Assembly (NCBI GenBank): GCA_963831235.1
Contig: CAWHPS010000033.1
Location: 62,001-126,000, forward strand
Length of the DNA: 64,000 bases
From: CAWHPS01 sp963831235
GTDB lineage: Bacteria > Fibrobacterota > OXYB2-FULL-49-7 > JAEUSG01
Direction of reading: 5' to 3'
A model generated the notes under the pieces. The model was not told the origin of the DNA and searched no databases. It saw nothing but the letters and a program-made list of their open reading frames with translations. Of this stretch, positions 53,053 through 62,340 are shown piece after piece (position 1 is the first letter of the stretch; every line of letters starts with the position of its first letter). Both the position numbers and the translations under genes were made by a program.

Positions 53053-54258
53053 TGATCTCTGTTTTCCCTGCACAGCCTTTTCCAGTTTAATAATCTTTTT
53101 GTTCTGGTTTATGACATGTAATGTCAATTCCTCTATTTTTTCCAGAAGTTTCAAATTCATCTGTGTCAAATCCATGCCGTTCTTTTTAATCTCATCCGCC
53201 CCTGGCAAACCGGGCAGATGATGGTTGACATTTATATAGTTCTCAACATCATCAAGAGGTTTAAGATTATAACCGCTGTCAAAAACATAATCAGGTACGT
53301 TTAAAGTCACATTGTCAACCATAAAGTTCACGGCTTTTATGGTCCCTTTCGCATCAAGGACAACATCCTTCTGTCGGAACACAACCACACCAGGGCTTTC
53401 CTGTACTCCCATGGAATCCCAAAGATTCAAATAGAGTGCATTATTGGAATAAACCAGTTTTGCCCTGTTCAAGATGTTGGAACCGCTCTTTTGTTTAAGA
53501 CATAACGCAGGATTGGAGCTTGCAACAAGAAACATATTAGCATCTCCTGAAGGATTTTCAGCCATAATGTTTCCAACAACATCCAGCTTTTCCTTTGCGC
53601 TGTCAGTGCCGATACCCAGATTTCCGTCATTATAATAGGCTGTTATGTTCTTTTTGCTCCATATCTGGCCCCCTGTCTTTATTGCCGAATCAGCTATTCC
53701 TGCTGTCAAGGCCCGATATGATTTATTTGTGCTGTCAGAAAAAGCGGATGTCTTTGAAAATTCAGAGGTATCGGCTTTTTGCGCTGTAACAGATGTCTTT
53801 GCCCTATATGACGCTTTTGTGCTGTCCGAGAATAATGATGCTTCCGAAAATCTGGAGGATTCGGATCTTTGTGTCGATACCGCAGAATCGGCCAGTACTG
53901 CCCTTGTGGCATACATAACGCTGTTGATACGTATTCTTTTTCCTTTCTGAGGGCCTTTTGAAATCTCTATGTATAACGAGTCATTGGAAAACAATATGGC
54001 GGGGGAAATGACATTTTTAAACCCAAGATTAACTGAAAAAAAACCATTCGCCGATTCAACATAATGGGTCTCCTTCCATAATTCAGAAGTGCCGGAAGGG
54101 GTGTTATATAAAACAAATTTTAAACTGTCCTTTAAAGATTGACCTCAACCTGTGCTGTCTGTAAAAACACCCTGATAATTATAGATAAGGGAGATGGAAA
54201 AGATATAAGTTGCCAAAAGAAGCATCAAAGCAAAAATAATTTTATTTATATTTCCCAC
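53053..54258 (-). pseudogene. Tail-fibre/endosialidase-chaperone-like exported protein, broken by an in-frame TGA and run into trpC
   Basis: From a GTG at 54258 (AAGGAG five bases ahead) a signal-like segment (GNINKIIFALMLLLATYIFS) leads to YQGVFTDSTG, then TGA at 54147-54145. The same frame resumes as GQSLKDSLKFVLYNTPSG and carries the usual fibre text (FSVNLGFKN, LYIEISKGPQKG). Two repeats of FSDST-x2-SYRA follow, then GNLGIGTDSAKEKLDVVGNI, a coiled end (LLEKIEELTLHVINQNKKI) and, without stop, trpC. Such proteins are common exported fibres in FCB bacteria. Both the stop and the missing terminator point to decay, a sequence error or recoding. Confidence 0.7.
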
Positions 54259-54357
54259 AAACACTCCTTGTTTACTATTCAGGAAAAATAATAATTTGAT
54301 AGGGCTTTCTGTAATTAATATTTGCTCTTTTACCGGACAATAAAGCTGTCAATGGGT

Positions 54358-55578
54358 TTATACAAGCCGTATATTATGATAAGACTTTTTCCCCTTCTTC
54401 AGGACAATCAGGCCATCATTATTTGCGGATTCCATTGTAACAGATGTGTCGTGCTTTTTAAGGATATCATTATTCATTGTAAGTCCGCTTTGCTGTATGA
54501 GTTTCCTGCCGTCGCTTTTCGATGATATAAGCCCGGCAGCAAGAAACAGATCGAGCACTGTTGTTTCAGGAACAAGTTTGAATTCCGTTTCAGGAACATT
54601 GCCGGTATCGCCACCACCTTCGAACAAAGACAGTGCAGCCATTTTAGCCTTTAATGCCTCTTCTTCCCCATGAACTATCTTTGTGGCTTCAAAAGCCAGT
54701 ATCTTTTTTGCCTCATTTAGTTCCTCGCCCTTGAGCTGTGACAACCTGTCCAGTTCAGCCCTTTCAAGGTATGTAAATAGATTAAGAAATTTAATCACAT
54801 CGCCATCATCAACATTTCGCCAGTATTGGAAATATTCATAAGGAGAGGTCTTCCTTGGATCAAGCCATACCGCCCCTTTTTCTGTTTTACCCATTTTTTT
54901 GCCGGATGATGTTGTTATAAGCTTGAAAGTCATGCCATAGACTTCTTTCTGTTCCTTCCTTCGAATAAGATCCGCTCCGGCCAGTATGTTTGACCATTGA
55001 TCATCTCCACCAACCTGAAGAGTACAACCGTACTTACGATTTAATAGAAGAAAGTCATAAGCCTGAAGTAGCATATAGTTGAACTCAAGGAATGAAAGGC
55101 CTTTTTCCATTCGCATTTTAAAACATTCAGCAGTAAGCATTCGGTTTACGGAAAAATGCACGCCTATTTCACGAAGAAACTCAACATAATTTATCTCTCG
55201 AATCCAATCACCATTGTTTACAAGAATGGCGTGGTCATTTGAAAAATCAATGAAATGGGCAAGTTGTGTCTTGATACTAAGGATATTACTGTCGATTCCC
55301 TCAGTTGTAAGCATCTGCCGCATCTCTTCCTTGCCAGTAGGATCGCCTATCATTGCAGTACCACCGCCGACAAGCGCGATAGGCTTATGCCCTGCACGCT
55401 GCAAGTGAGACATGGCCATTATGGGCAGGAGGTGGCCCACATGCAAGCTGTCGGCGGTTGGATCAAACCCAGCGTAAAAAACAACCTTGTGGTTTTTTAG
55501 TAGGTCTCTTATTTCATCTTCATGAGTAAGCTGGGCAATAAAGCCCCTTTCGGATAATTCATCAAAAGCGGAAGACAT
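54358..55578 (-). CDS. tyrS: Tyrosyl-tRNA synthetase
   Basis: A 406-residue class I synthetase. The HIGH-like box is HVGHLLPIMAMSHL (about 46-59), the KMSKS-like box KKMGKTEKGAVWLDP (about 228-242). The Tyr-binding pattern DPTADSLHVGH is at the start and QVGGDDQWSNI in the middle. The last about 70 residues are an S4-type RNA-binding domain. It is followed on the same strand by the fibre and trp genes after a 99-base gap. Confidence 0.95.
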   Translation of the reverse strand: MSSAFDELSERGFIAQLTHEDEIRDLLKNHKVVFYAGFDPTADSLHVGHLLPIMAMSHLQRAGHKPIALVGGGTAMIGDPTGKEEMRQMLTTEGIDSNILSIKTQLAHFIDFSNDHAILVNNGDWIREINYVEFLREIGVHFSVNRMLTAECFKMRMEKGLSFLEFNYMLLQAYDFLLLNRKYGCTLQVGGDDQWSNILAGADLIRRKEQKEVYGMTFKLITTSSGKKMGKTEKGAVWLDPRKTSPYEYFQYWRNVDDGDVIKFLNLFTYLERAELDRLSQLKGEELNEAKKILAFEATKIVHGEEEALKAKMAALSLFEGGGDTGNVPETEFKLVPETTVLDLFLAAGLISSKSDGRKLIQQSGLTMNNDILKKHDTSVTMESANNDGLIVLKKGKKSYHNIRLV

Positions 55579-55805
55579 GGTTTCTATCCTTTCAATTATT
55601 TTCAGGACTCCAGATTAACAGTAAAATACAAATTATGGTTTATCAAATGACTATATAAAAAAGCCGATGTGACATGCTTGCTTAATGCAAGATCTAAAAT
55701 AGTAGGTGTTTTCATTTGTATCATATTATCAATTCCATATTGATTTGTATTGCCATATATCTTTTTTCGGGTTTATTTTATATCAAACCCCACAGGAAAT
55801 GTCTC

Positions 55806-57605
55806 ATGCGACTATTGAAAAACATAATACAATTAATAAAGAATATCCTTTTTGACTATCTAACAGGAGGCACCGGCACAATACAAAATCCGGAAACAAG
55901 CAGATACTTTATCACTATAAACAGCCTTAACGCTTTCGGAGTGATTGTTTGTAGTTATTTCGCGATTAAACGGCTCTTGACAGGCGATCTGATTATAGGA
56001 ACTCTTGATGGAATAATGGCAATCCTTTTTACCGCAAGTATTATCTATATGCGTATAACTAGGGCATATCGAATATCAGGAATGTTCACAAGTTTTATTG
56101 TTTCAGTCTTTTACTGTTTTCTTTTTGCTAATGGCTCCCAGTCCTATTCCGGCGCTCTATGGTCATTTCTTATTCCTTTCTTTATTTCATCAATGATTGG
56201 TAAAAAGATGGGGGCTATTTACTCAATTGGTTTCTTTTTTGTAAACCTTTCTATTTCCACATTATTCTCAGAAACAATCATTTACATGGCAGATTATGAC
56301 AAAGATTTTCTGTTAGTTTATTTTATCGTCTTTTTCCTGATTTCAGTTCTTGCTTATATTGTAGAGAGTGTCCGCGACAAAACACAGCAGAGATTGATAG
56401 AGAGCAATCTGCAACGTGAACAAATAGAAGAACAACTGCATCAGTCCCAACGCATGGAATCCATAGGGCAATTGGCGGGGGGAATCGCACATGAATTCAA
56501 CAACATGCTCAATGTAATATCAGGTTATTCCGAGCTATTGATGGATAAATTTGACAATCCCAACCAAGAAGGTGCCAAGATGGTCACCGCAATCCATAAT
56601 GTTTCCATCCGGGCAGCGGACCTGACCTCAAAACTATTAGCATTTGCCCGAAAGGGAAAATATGTTCCAATAGAAATGGATTTGAATTCAGCTATTAAAG
56701 AAACAATTGAAATGCTCGAACATACCATAGATCGCAGAATACGAATCTCATCAAATTTGACCTCCGAATCCTGCATCATAATGGGAGATAGAACCCAAAT
56801 TGGTAACATGATTCTTAACATAGCTCTTAATGCCAGGGATGCCATGCCCTATGGAGGAATGATGAAATTCCTAACGGAAATTCATTCCATATATGAAATA
56901 TGGAATTCCGGCATTCCCTTAAAACAGATGAAGCCCGGCCGATATATAAAGGTTACCATAGAAGATGATGGGATAGGGATGGATAGTTCGATTAAAGAAA
57001 AAATATTTGAACCCTTTTTCACAACAAAGCCACCGGGAAAAGGCACTGGTCTCGGACTTGCAAGTGTTTATGGAATAGTCCAAAGCCATGGGGGATGTAT
57101 TGAGGTTGAGAGTAAAAAAGAAGCGGGTACGACCTTTCGTCTCTTCTTTCCATCAATTGTAAATAAATCACACGAAGGTAAGGTTGGAAATATTTCAGAT
57201 TCAAAACCGGTTTTTAGGCAAGGTACGGGAAATATTCTTGTTGTGGATGATGAATTGATATTAAGGGAAATGTTGTCGTCTGCTCTTAAATCAATGGGAT
57301 ATAAAACGCAACTTTGCAGGGACGGACTGGATGCCATAAATTATTTTACCACAAATGCCGACCAGATCAATCTTGTTTTACTTGATATCGTGATGCCAGG
57401 ATTAGATGGACTGGAATGTTTCAGGGCGCTTAAAAAAATCCGAAATAATGTCAAAGTGGTGGTGATGTCCGGTTTCTCCATTGATGGCAACGCTCAGAAA
57501 ATGCTTGATGAAGGCGCATTGGCCTTTATACATAAACCTTTCAACAACAGGGATTTGAACGCTGTCATTTATAAAATAATGACACAGGAACAACCTGTTT
57601 ATTGA
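55806..57605 (+). CDS. Membrane hybrid histidine kinase with C-terminal receiver
   Basis: About 599 residues from ATG at 55806 (AGGA nine bases upstream); a TTG at 55716 in frame would add 30 residues with another hydrophobic stretch. Residues about 40-200 hold five or six membrane segments. A coiled linker follows, then H-box GGIAHEFNNMLNVISGYSELL, N-box QIGNMILNIALNARDAMPYGG, F-box FEPFFTTKPPGKGTGLGLASV, then a receiver (VVDDEL, phospho-Asp in VLLDIVMPGLDGLE, Lys in FIHKPF). No output domain. Its partner regulator is not adjacent. The signal is unknown. Confidence 0.9.
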   Translation: MRLLKNIIQLIKNILFDYLTGGTGTIQNPETSRYFITINSLNAFGVIVCSYFAIKRLLTGDLIIGTLDGIMAILFTASIIYMRITRAYRISGMFTSFIVSVFYCFLFANGSQSYSGALWSFLIPFFISSMIGKKMGAIYSIGFFFVNLSISTLFSETIIYMADYDKDFLLVYFIVFFLISVLAYIVESVRDKTQQRLIESNLQREQIEEQLHQSQRMESIGQLAGGIAHEFNNMLNVISGYSELLMDKFDNPNQEGAKMVTAIHNVSIRAADLTSKLLAFARKGKYVPIEMDLNSAIKETIEMLEHTIDRRIRISSNLTSESCIIMGDRTQIGNMILNIALNARDAMPYGGMMKFLTEIHSIYEIWNSGIPLKQMKPGRYIKVTIEDDGIGMDSSIKEKIFEPFFTTKPPGKGTGLGLASVYGIVQSHGGCIEVESKKEAGTTFRLFFPSIVNKSHEGKVGNISDSKPVFRQGTGNILVVDDELILREMLSSALKSMGYKTQLCRDGLDAINYFTTNADQINLVLLDIVMPGLDGLECFRALKKIRNNVKVVVMSGFSIDGNAQKMLDEGALAFIHKPFNNRDLNAVIYKIMTQEQPVY

Positions 57606-57631
57606 AATCCTGACTTTCACTTAGAAAAAAA

Positions 57632-57654
57632 AGGCCGGTGAAAGCCACCGGCCT
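57632..57654 (-). terminator. Rho-independent terminator of the HU gene
   Basis: A nine-base GC-rich stem, AGGCCGGTG at 57632-57640 with its complement at 57646-57654 around AAAGC, followed on the minus strand by TTTTTTTT. It lies 27 bases beyond the HU stop. On the plus strand no T run follows, so it serves mainly the HU transcript. Confidence 0.9.
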
Positions 57655-57680
57655 AAAACAAGATCTCTTGAAAAGAAACC

Positions 57681-57944
57681 TTACACTGATTTCTTGTATT
57701 CTGAACCTGCGCGGAACTTGACCACTCGTGATGCCTTGATTGTAATCGTGGCGCCGGTCTGGGGATTGCGACCTTTGCGGGCTTTGCGCTGTGAAACGCT
57801 GAAGCTTCCGAAGCCGATAAGCTGTACACCCTTCTTGGTGTTGCGCTTGATTGTGCTCAATACAGAGTTGACAGCCTTTTCAGCGTGGGCCTTTGACGTC
57901 TTGAGGTCCTTCGCGACTGATGCGATGAGTTCGCCTTTGTTCAT
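57681..57944 (-). CDS. HU-family DNA-binding protein
   Basis: An 87-residue histone-like protein that bends DNA as a dimer. The family core GFGSFSVSQRKARKGRNPQTG is at about residues 45-65 and VVKFRAGSEYKKSV at the end. It reads alone from its own promoter region (a possible TTGCGA-18-TATATT upstream) to a strong terminator. HU and IHF cannot be separated from sequence alone. Confidence 0.95.
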   Translation of the reverse strand: MNKGELIASVAKDLKTSKAHAEKAVNSVLSTIKRNTKKGVQLIGFGSFSVSQRKARKGRNPQTGATITIKASRVVKFRAGSEYKKSV

Positions 57945-58168
57945 ACTACTCTCCCATTTGAGTTGTGGTTTATTCCAAACGCACAGGTTCTTTTATAGAT
58001 GCCTGCCGCCTGGAATTATTCTTACTGTGTAAATATATGCTATTCAAAAACAGGATCGCAAGCAAATACTTATCCATCAAGGGGATCGGGGTTTACATGT
58101 CTTGTGTCGGGCCAGAGCTGGTCAAGAGGTGGCCTTTACAGGAAAGCAACCATCATATATATACATTA

Positions 58169-58642
58169 TCAATATGAAGGATCTTTTTTTCTGGCAAGCA
58201 AGGTTATATAGTTTACAAAGTCCTCGTCCTCCCCTTCCAATAGACGGGGAAGCTGTTTTCGGAAATCCTCTCTTGAGCACCACTCTATCATGTAGTCCTC
58301 CCAGGACTGCCAGCGACGGCGCTGGGCTTTGGTCATCTTGCTGCTGTATGCAAGAATATAAGCCCGTTCAAAAAGAGAAATCAGAAGATCAAACAGAATC
58401 ATTACACGTTCCTTCTGCTCTCCATTCAGTTCTATTTGCTTCGAGGAGCGAAGTTGTAAATCAGAGCTGTTGAGGACAAGTTTTAGGAAACCAGCATATT
58501 CATCAGATAGCTTCTGATATATCTCCTCTTCCTCGGTTTCACGTTCCTTTCGTTTCTCCATGACATAAACAACAATTGCAAATGGCAAACCAATTACAGT
58601 CACAACATAACTTAAGAATTCGCTGGTTTCCATGAGGTTCAT
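58169..58642 (-). CDS. Membrane-anchored protein of unknown function
   Basis: A 157-residue protein with one N-terminal transmembrane segment (about 8-27, FLSYVVTVIGLPFAIVVYVM) and a helical, charged cytosolic part (RKERETEEEEIYQKLSDEYAGF, then Trp-rich RRRWQSWEDYMIEW). I recognise no named family, though such short anchored proteins with a -KRKERE- border recur in many genomes. It lies downstream of phoH with 15 bases between and is probably in the same transcript. A 224-base gap follows on the left, without a gene. Confidence 0.6.
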   Translation of the reverse strand: MNLMETSEFLSYVVTVIGLPFAIVVYVMEKRKERETEEEEIYQKLSDEYAGFLKLVLNSSDLQLRSSKQIELNGEQKERVMILFDLLISLFERAYILAYSSKMTKAQRRRWQSWEDYMIEWCSREDFRKQLPRLLEGEDEDFVNYITLLARKKDPSY

Positions 58643-58657
58643 TTTTTACGCCTTTGT

Positions 58658-59989
58658 TTACAGGAGATGACTCGCCAATTCGGATAGTTCGGATCGTTCG
58701 CCTTTTTCAAGGTTTATATGGGCGTAGAGTTTCTGGTCTTGCATCTTGTCGATAAGATAACTTAGCCCGTTTGACAGCGAATCAAGATATGGATGATCAA
58801 TCTGGTAAATATCGCCGGTGAAAACCATCTTGGTACCCTCACCAGCCCTTGTTATTATTGTTTTTATCTCATGAGGCGTAAGGTTTTGAGCTTCGTCAAC
58901 AATGAAATAGGTGCGCACAAGACTGCGTCCCCTGATAAAAGCAAGAGGCGTTATCACAAGCTTTTCCTCTTCAAGAAAATCCTTGATGCGTTTGGATTTG
59001 GGGTCGGATTCCTGGAACTGGTGCTGGATTACGCTTAAATTGTCGAACATTGGCTGCATGTAAGGCGACAGTTTTGACTCTATACTTCCTGGCAGAAAAC
59101 CTATGTCCTTGTTTGAAAGGGGAACAACCGGTCTTGCAAGGTAGATTTGCCTGTAACTTTTATTTTTCTCGAGCGCTGCAGCAAGCGCCAAAAGCGTCTT
59201 TCCGGTCCCGGCTTTCCCTGTAAGGGAAACAAGCCTTATTTCAGGATTCATAAGTGCGTCCATTGCAAATGCCTGCTCCGCGTTTCTCGGCTTAATGCTG
59301 TATGCGATTGGTTTGTCAACTCGACGCAGGCAATAATGGATTGGATCAAAAGCCGCAAGGGCCGACCTTTTATTGTGACGCATTATGATATATTCATTAG
59401 GTTTGAAGGGGTCCTTAACAGGTACCTTTTCCGGAGACACCTCAAAAGGCATGCAGTACATCTGGTTTACCACACTCTTCGAAACATCTTCCACAACCCG
59501 GAAACCTTTATATAATGAAGATATGTCGCGTATCTTATCAGTATTGTAATCCTGGGCAGTAAGTCCAACGGACTTGGCCTTCATGCGAAGATTTACATCC
59601 TTGGTAATAAGGATAACGTGGAAACCTGAATTTTCCTTTGAAAGCGAATATGCCGTGTTCAGGATAAGATGATCCGGCTTGCTGCTTGTAAAGCTGAATT
59701 TAAGGTTCGGGTGTATCTTCTGTTCGAGTTTGATTGATATTTTACCGAGCTTTGGACCGATTCTTACCCCTCCCGCAAAAAGCTTGTCCCCGCTCATGGA
59801 ATCAAGCGCCCTTACAAATTCCCGAGCATGAAAATTAACAGCGTCATTGCCTTTCTTGAACTGGTCTAATTCCTCAAGGACTGTAATTGGAAGGACAATA
59901 TCATTATCAGCAAATTGATATATGCAGGCGCTGTCGTGGAGGATGACGTTGGTGTCAAGTACAAAAAGTTTTTTATCAGAGACTTTCAT
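58658..59989 (-). CDS. PIN-PhoH family ATPase (YlaK-like)
   Basis: A 443-residue protein. Residues about 5-140 form a PIN nuclease domain (FVLDTNVILHDSACIYQF with the acidic site). Residues about 230-440 form the PhoH P-loop NTPase: Walker A LTGKAGTGKTLLALAAALE and DEAQNLTPHEIKTIITRAGEGTK with Walker B. This PIN-plus-PhoH form is common and may act on RNA as helicase plus nuclease. It follows dapF by 17 bases on the same strand. Confidence 0.92.
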   Translation of the reverse strand: MKVSDKKLFVLDTNVILHDSACIYQFADNDIVLPITVLEELDQFKKGNDAVNFHAREFVRALDSMSGDKLFAGGVRIGPKLGKISIKLEQKIHPNLKFSFTSSKPDHLILNTAYSLSKENSGFHVILITKDVNLRMKAKSVGLTAQDYNTDKIRDISSLYKGFRVVEDVSKSVVNQMYCMPFEVSPEKVPVKDPFKPNEYIIMRHNKRSALAAFDPIHYCLRRVDKPIAYSIKPRNAEQAFAMDALMNPEIRLVSLTGKAGTGKTLLALAAALEKNKSYRQIYLARPVVPLSNKDIGFLPGSIESKLSPYMQPMFDNLSVIQHQFQESDPKSKRIKDFLEEEKLVITPLAFIRGRSLVRTYFIVDEAQNLTPHEIKTIITRAGEGTKMVFTGDIYQIDHPYLDSLSNGLSYLIDKMQDQKLYAHINLEKGERSELSELASHLL

Positions 59990-60006
59990 GAACCAGGAAA
60001 CCTTTA

Positions 60007-60840
60007 TTAAATTTTATACTCCCCGTTAAAAACCTCGACACACGGGCCAGTCTTGAATACCGGACCATTATCATCAGGCCATTCAAGTTTGAGCGTTCCG
60101 CCGGTAAGGTGGTTGGTCAGCATCCTGTCTGTCTTTCCAGTAAGCACACCTGCCACACAAACGGCTGAAGCCCCAGTTCCACAGGCAAGAGTCTCCCCTG
60201 AACCGCGCTCCCAGGTACGCTGCCTTACCTCACTATGCGAGATGATTTCCACGAACTCAACATTGGTCCGCTTGGGAAACATCTTGTGGGTTTCAATTAG
60301 CGGGCCTATCTTTTCAACAGGGAAGGATGAAACATCCTTGATATAAATCACACAATGAGGGTTTCCCATATTGACGGTTGTAATTTCGAAACATTTCCCG
60401 TTTATTTTTAATGGTTCAAGCACAAGTCTTTCTTTACGCGACATCACAGGAATTTGCACAACATTTAAATTTGGCTTACCCATATTAACACGTGCACTAA
60501 TAACAACACCATTCTTTATTCTAACAGCAACCTCTTTTATTCCTGCCCGGGTTTCAATCCTAATGACCGGTACCTTCTTAATACCGTGATCATAAACATA
60601 TTTTGCAAGACACCTTATGCCATTACCGCACATTTCGGCTTCGCTGCCGTCAGCGTTGTACATAATCATCTTTGCATCAGCTATTTTGGATCTGGCTACA
60701 AGAATAAGTCCGTCTGAGCCTATTCCAAAATGCCTGTCGGATATTTTTCTTGCAAGGGCGGCCGGGTTTGAAATCTTTTCCTTGAAGCAATTGACATAAA
60801 TATAATCGTTTCCGCATCCGTGCATCTTTGTAAACAGCAT
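60007..60840 (-). CDS. dapF: Diaminopimelate epimerase
   Basis: A 277-residue enzyme converting LL- to meso-diaminopimelate, for peptidoglycan and lysine. Both catalytic Cys are visible, in EMCGNGIRCLAKYVYDHG (about 70-87) and ETLACGTGASAVCVAG (about 215-230). The start at ATG 60840 (MLFTKMHGCGNDYIYV) fits the family and follows the lptE stop by two bases; a GTG at 60849 is also in frame. Meso-DAP-type peptidoglycan fits a Gram-negative wall. Confidence 0.94.
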   Translation of the reverse strand: MLFTKMHGCGNDYIYVNCFKEKISNPAALARKISDRHFGIGSDGLILVARSKIADAKMIMYNADGSEAEMCGNGIRCLAKYVYDHGIKKVPVIRIETRAGIKEVAVRIKNGVVISARVNMGKPNLNVVQIPVMSRKERLVLEPLKINGKCFEITTVNMGNPHCVIYIKDVSSFPVEKIGPLIETHKMFPKRTNVEFVEIISHSEVRQRTWERGSGETLACGTGASAVCVAGVLTGKTDRMLTNHLTGGTLKLEWPDDNGPVFKTGPCVEVFNGEYKI

Positions 60841-60842
60841 CT

Positions 60843-61328
60843 TCACCACCCTGATATTGTATTGTTGACTATGGACTCATTGAGTTTTCTTATCGCGTTG
60901 TCTATACCGGTATTTTCATTTTCAGATTCGTGATTGTAAATACCGATACCCGAAAGGTTTCCCTCGTATATGGCGGAGTTTTCTTTTCTATCCGTAAAAC
61001 GCACCTCTGCTGTTATTATGACCTTGTAGGTCTTGACATTTCCTTGAGCATCGAATTCATCAGGATTGTTCTGATAGTTCGTGAGCTTAATGTACAGATT
61101 CGCATCCCCCCCCTCGCGCACAACAGAAGGATTGTTTAACGCAACAAAAGCACTGTTGATGCCGTCATAAACCTTCTGCTCCAAACCGACCTTGGAGGTA
61201 TTGTTGTCAGGCAGTTCGATTGACACGGTCTTTATGTGCGAAGGCAGACTTGAACCGGAAAAGGAATAATGAAGGCAGCCGGTTGAAAGCACCATTAAAA
61301 TAACTATGAATGTGATTAATAACTTCAT
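60843..61328 (-). CDS. lptE: LptE-like LPS-assembly lipoprotein
   Basis: A 161-residue lipoprotein (lipobox LSTGC at about residue 18) with the LptE pattern of FCB bacteria: YSFSGSSLPSHIKTVSIELPDNNT, then VGLEQKVYDGINSAFV. It should sit at the outer membrane and plug the LptD barrel that inserts LPS. Its presence is good evidence for a didermic LPS-bearing cell. LptD is not in the window. Confidence 0.82.
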   Translation of the reverse strand: MKLLITFIVILMVLSTGCLHYSFSGSSLPSHIKTVSIELPDNNTSKVGLEQKVYDGINSAFVALNNPSVVREGGDANLYIKLTNYQNNPDEFDAQGNVKTYKVIITAEVRFTDRKENSAIYEGNLSGIGIYNHESENENTGIDNAIRKLNESIVNNTISGW

Positions 61329-61356
61329 TTAGTATTTGTCGAGTACCTAAACCTGC

Positions 61357-61539
61357 TCATCCAATATTCTGAAGTCGATGCTTTTGTATGGCTCGTGGCG
61401 GCAATATCTTTTTAACCTCTTTACGGGCCTTTTCGCTTTTTGTTAAATCCACGACAATTTTATGGATATCAAAATTAAATTGAGCCGCATAGGCTTTCCG
61501 TTCTTTCCTCAATTCATCGATTATTTCATCTTTATGCAT
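61357..61539 (-). CDS. Small antitoxin-like protein
   Basis: A 60-residue acidic/basic helical protein (MHKDEIIDELRKERKAYAAQF then FDIHKIVVDLTKSEKARK). It resembles a widespread class of short proteins that begin (M)-x-x-D-x-I-x-E-(I/L)-R-x-x-R and accompany toxin genes. No toxin is adjacent on its own; the BrnT pair lies 25 bases upstream. Its role is not known. Confidence 0.5.
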   Translation of the reverse strand: MHKDEIIDELRKERKAYAAQFNFDIHKIVVDLTKSEKARKEVKKILPPRAIQKHRLQNIG

Positions 61540-61563
61540 TAGAAATTTCCAAGTCAGAGAGGT

Positions 61564-61785
61564 TTACTTTGTGATCGAATGCGTGTGTCGCTTTATAATT
61601 GGGAGAAGAGAAAGCAGTGCTTCGTTCACACTCATCGAATCCGGAAATTCTTTTGCAACCAGGGGATCGAGTACGACAATATTGGTTCCCTTCGCATATG
61701 CCTTTGCATATTTACCTCGAACTCCGGATGAAAAATCGTATTCATCTTTTATTTCAGGTTCAGATTTTTTAATAAAGCTTTTCAT
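61564..61785 (-). CDS. BrnA-type antitoxin
   Basis: A 73-residue protein from ATG at 61785; an earlier ATG at 61845 would overlap the toxin gene more. The text KKSEPEIKDEYDFSSGVRGK then YAKGTNIVVLDPLVAKEFPDS and VNEALLSLLPIIKR matches short antitoxins that pair with BrnT. It overlaps the brnT end by 17 bases, so toxin comes first, the reported BrnTA order. It should bind and silence the toxin and repress the operon. Confidence 0.78.
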   Translation of the reverse strand: MKSFIKKSEPEIKDEYDFSSGVRGKYAKAYAKGTNIVVLDPLVAKEFPDSMSVNEALLSLLPIIKRHTHSITK

Positions 61786-62050
61786 ACATCCTTCTTTCCC
61801 GGCGAGTGGCTGGCCGGACGCTAATGATTCGAATATTTTGCCCACGATCGCAGTGAACGACTACTTGTAACCTGCCACGCAAAGACATCCCGATTGTTAT
61901 ATATCTTTGTTCATATGTTGAAGAATGCTCATCTTCATGAATGGTAATTGATAGAGTATCTTTGAAGACTGTACTACCTTCTTCAAAAGTAACCTCATGT
62001 TTACGGATGTTTAATTGAGCTTTGTCTTGGTCCCATTCAAAAGTAAGCAT
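61769..62050 (-). CDS. BrnT-family RNase toxin
   Basis: A 93-residue toxin with the BrnT core: FEWDQDKAQLNIRKHEVTFEEG near the start, RYITIGMSLRGRLQVVVHCDR in the middle and IRIISVRPATRRERRMYE at the end, which contains the catalytic-type Arg/His region. It is known to cut RNA and block translation. The antitoxin overlaps its 3' end. Confidence 0.88.
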   Translation of the reverse strand: MLTFEWDQDKAQLNIRKHEVTFEEGSTVFKDTLSITIHEDEHSSTYEQRYITIGMSLRGRLQVVVHCDRGQNIRIISVRPATRRERRMYEKLY

Positions 62051-62155
62051 TATCCTAACCTCTCAACAATAGAAGTAATCTACTCTTTTAGTCTATAACT
62101 TTTCAAGGGTTTGATACATACGATAAATCTGAATATTCTTAAAAAAAAGTCTCCA

Positions 62156-62262
62156 TTAAATCAGGGGTGAACAGAATTTCCTGGACATACACATGATATA
62201 ATACAGACGGATGAGCTTTTTAACCATTGTTGTTTTTCCCGCAAATCCGGCCCGCGTTAAAA
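62156..62262 (-). pseudogene. Relic of a type IX-like sorting domain
   Basis: Read on the minus strand one frame gives AGFAGKTTMVKKLIR before running into a TAA at 62158-62156. This matches the end of the sorting domain at 63617 (KAGKTTLVKKLIRF). At DNA level 62214-62242 and 63630-63658 share 27 of 29 bases. No upstream gene is left. The surrounding gap (62051-62340) holds no other gene. Confidence 0.6.
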
Positions 62263-62340
62263 CGGTTATACAGGCTGATTCAGATGGGTTGGCATATAAA
62301 TAAAGCAAAGCTATTTTGCTTAAACTGTCAAGAGCACGGT

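Noticed and set aside
54145..54147. TGA as a reassigned sense codon in this organism
   Set aside because: TGA clearly ends other genes here (rseP, lptE, the 5' transporter gene), so a genome-wide reassignment is excluded; only local recoding or error remains.
58001..58168. tRNA or small RNA in the gap upstream of HU
   Set aside because: No cloverleaf or T-loop consensus could be folded; only a possible promoter is seen.
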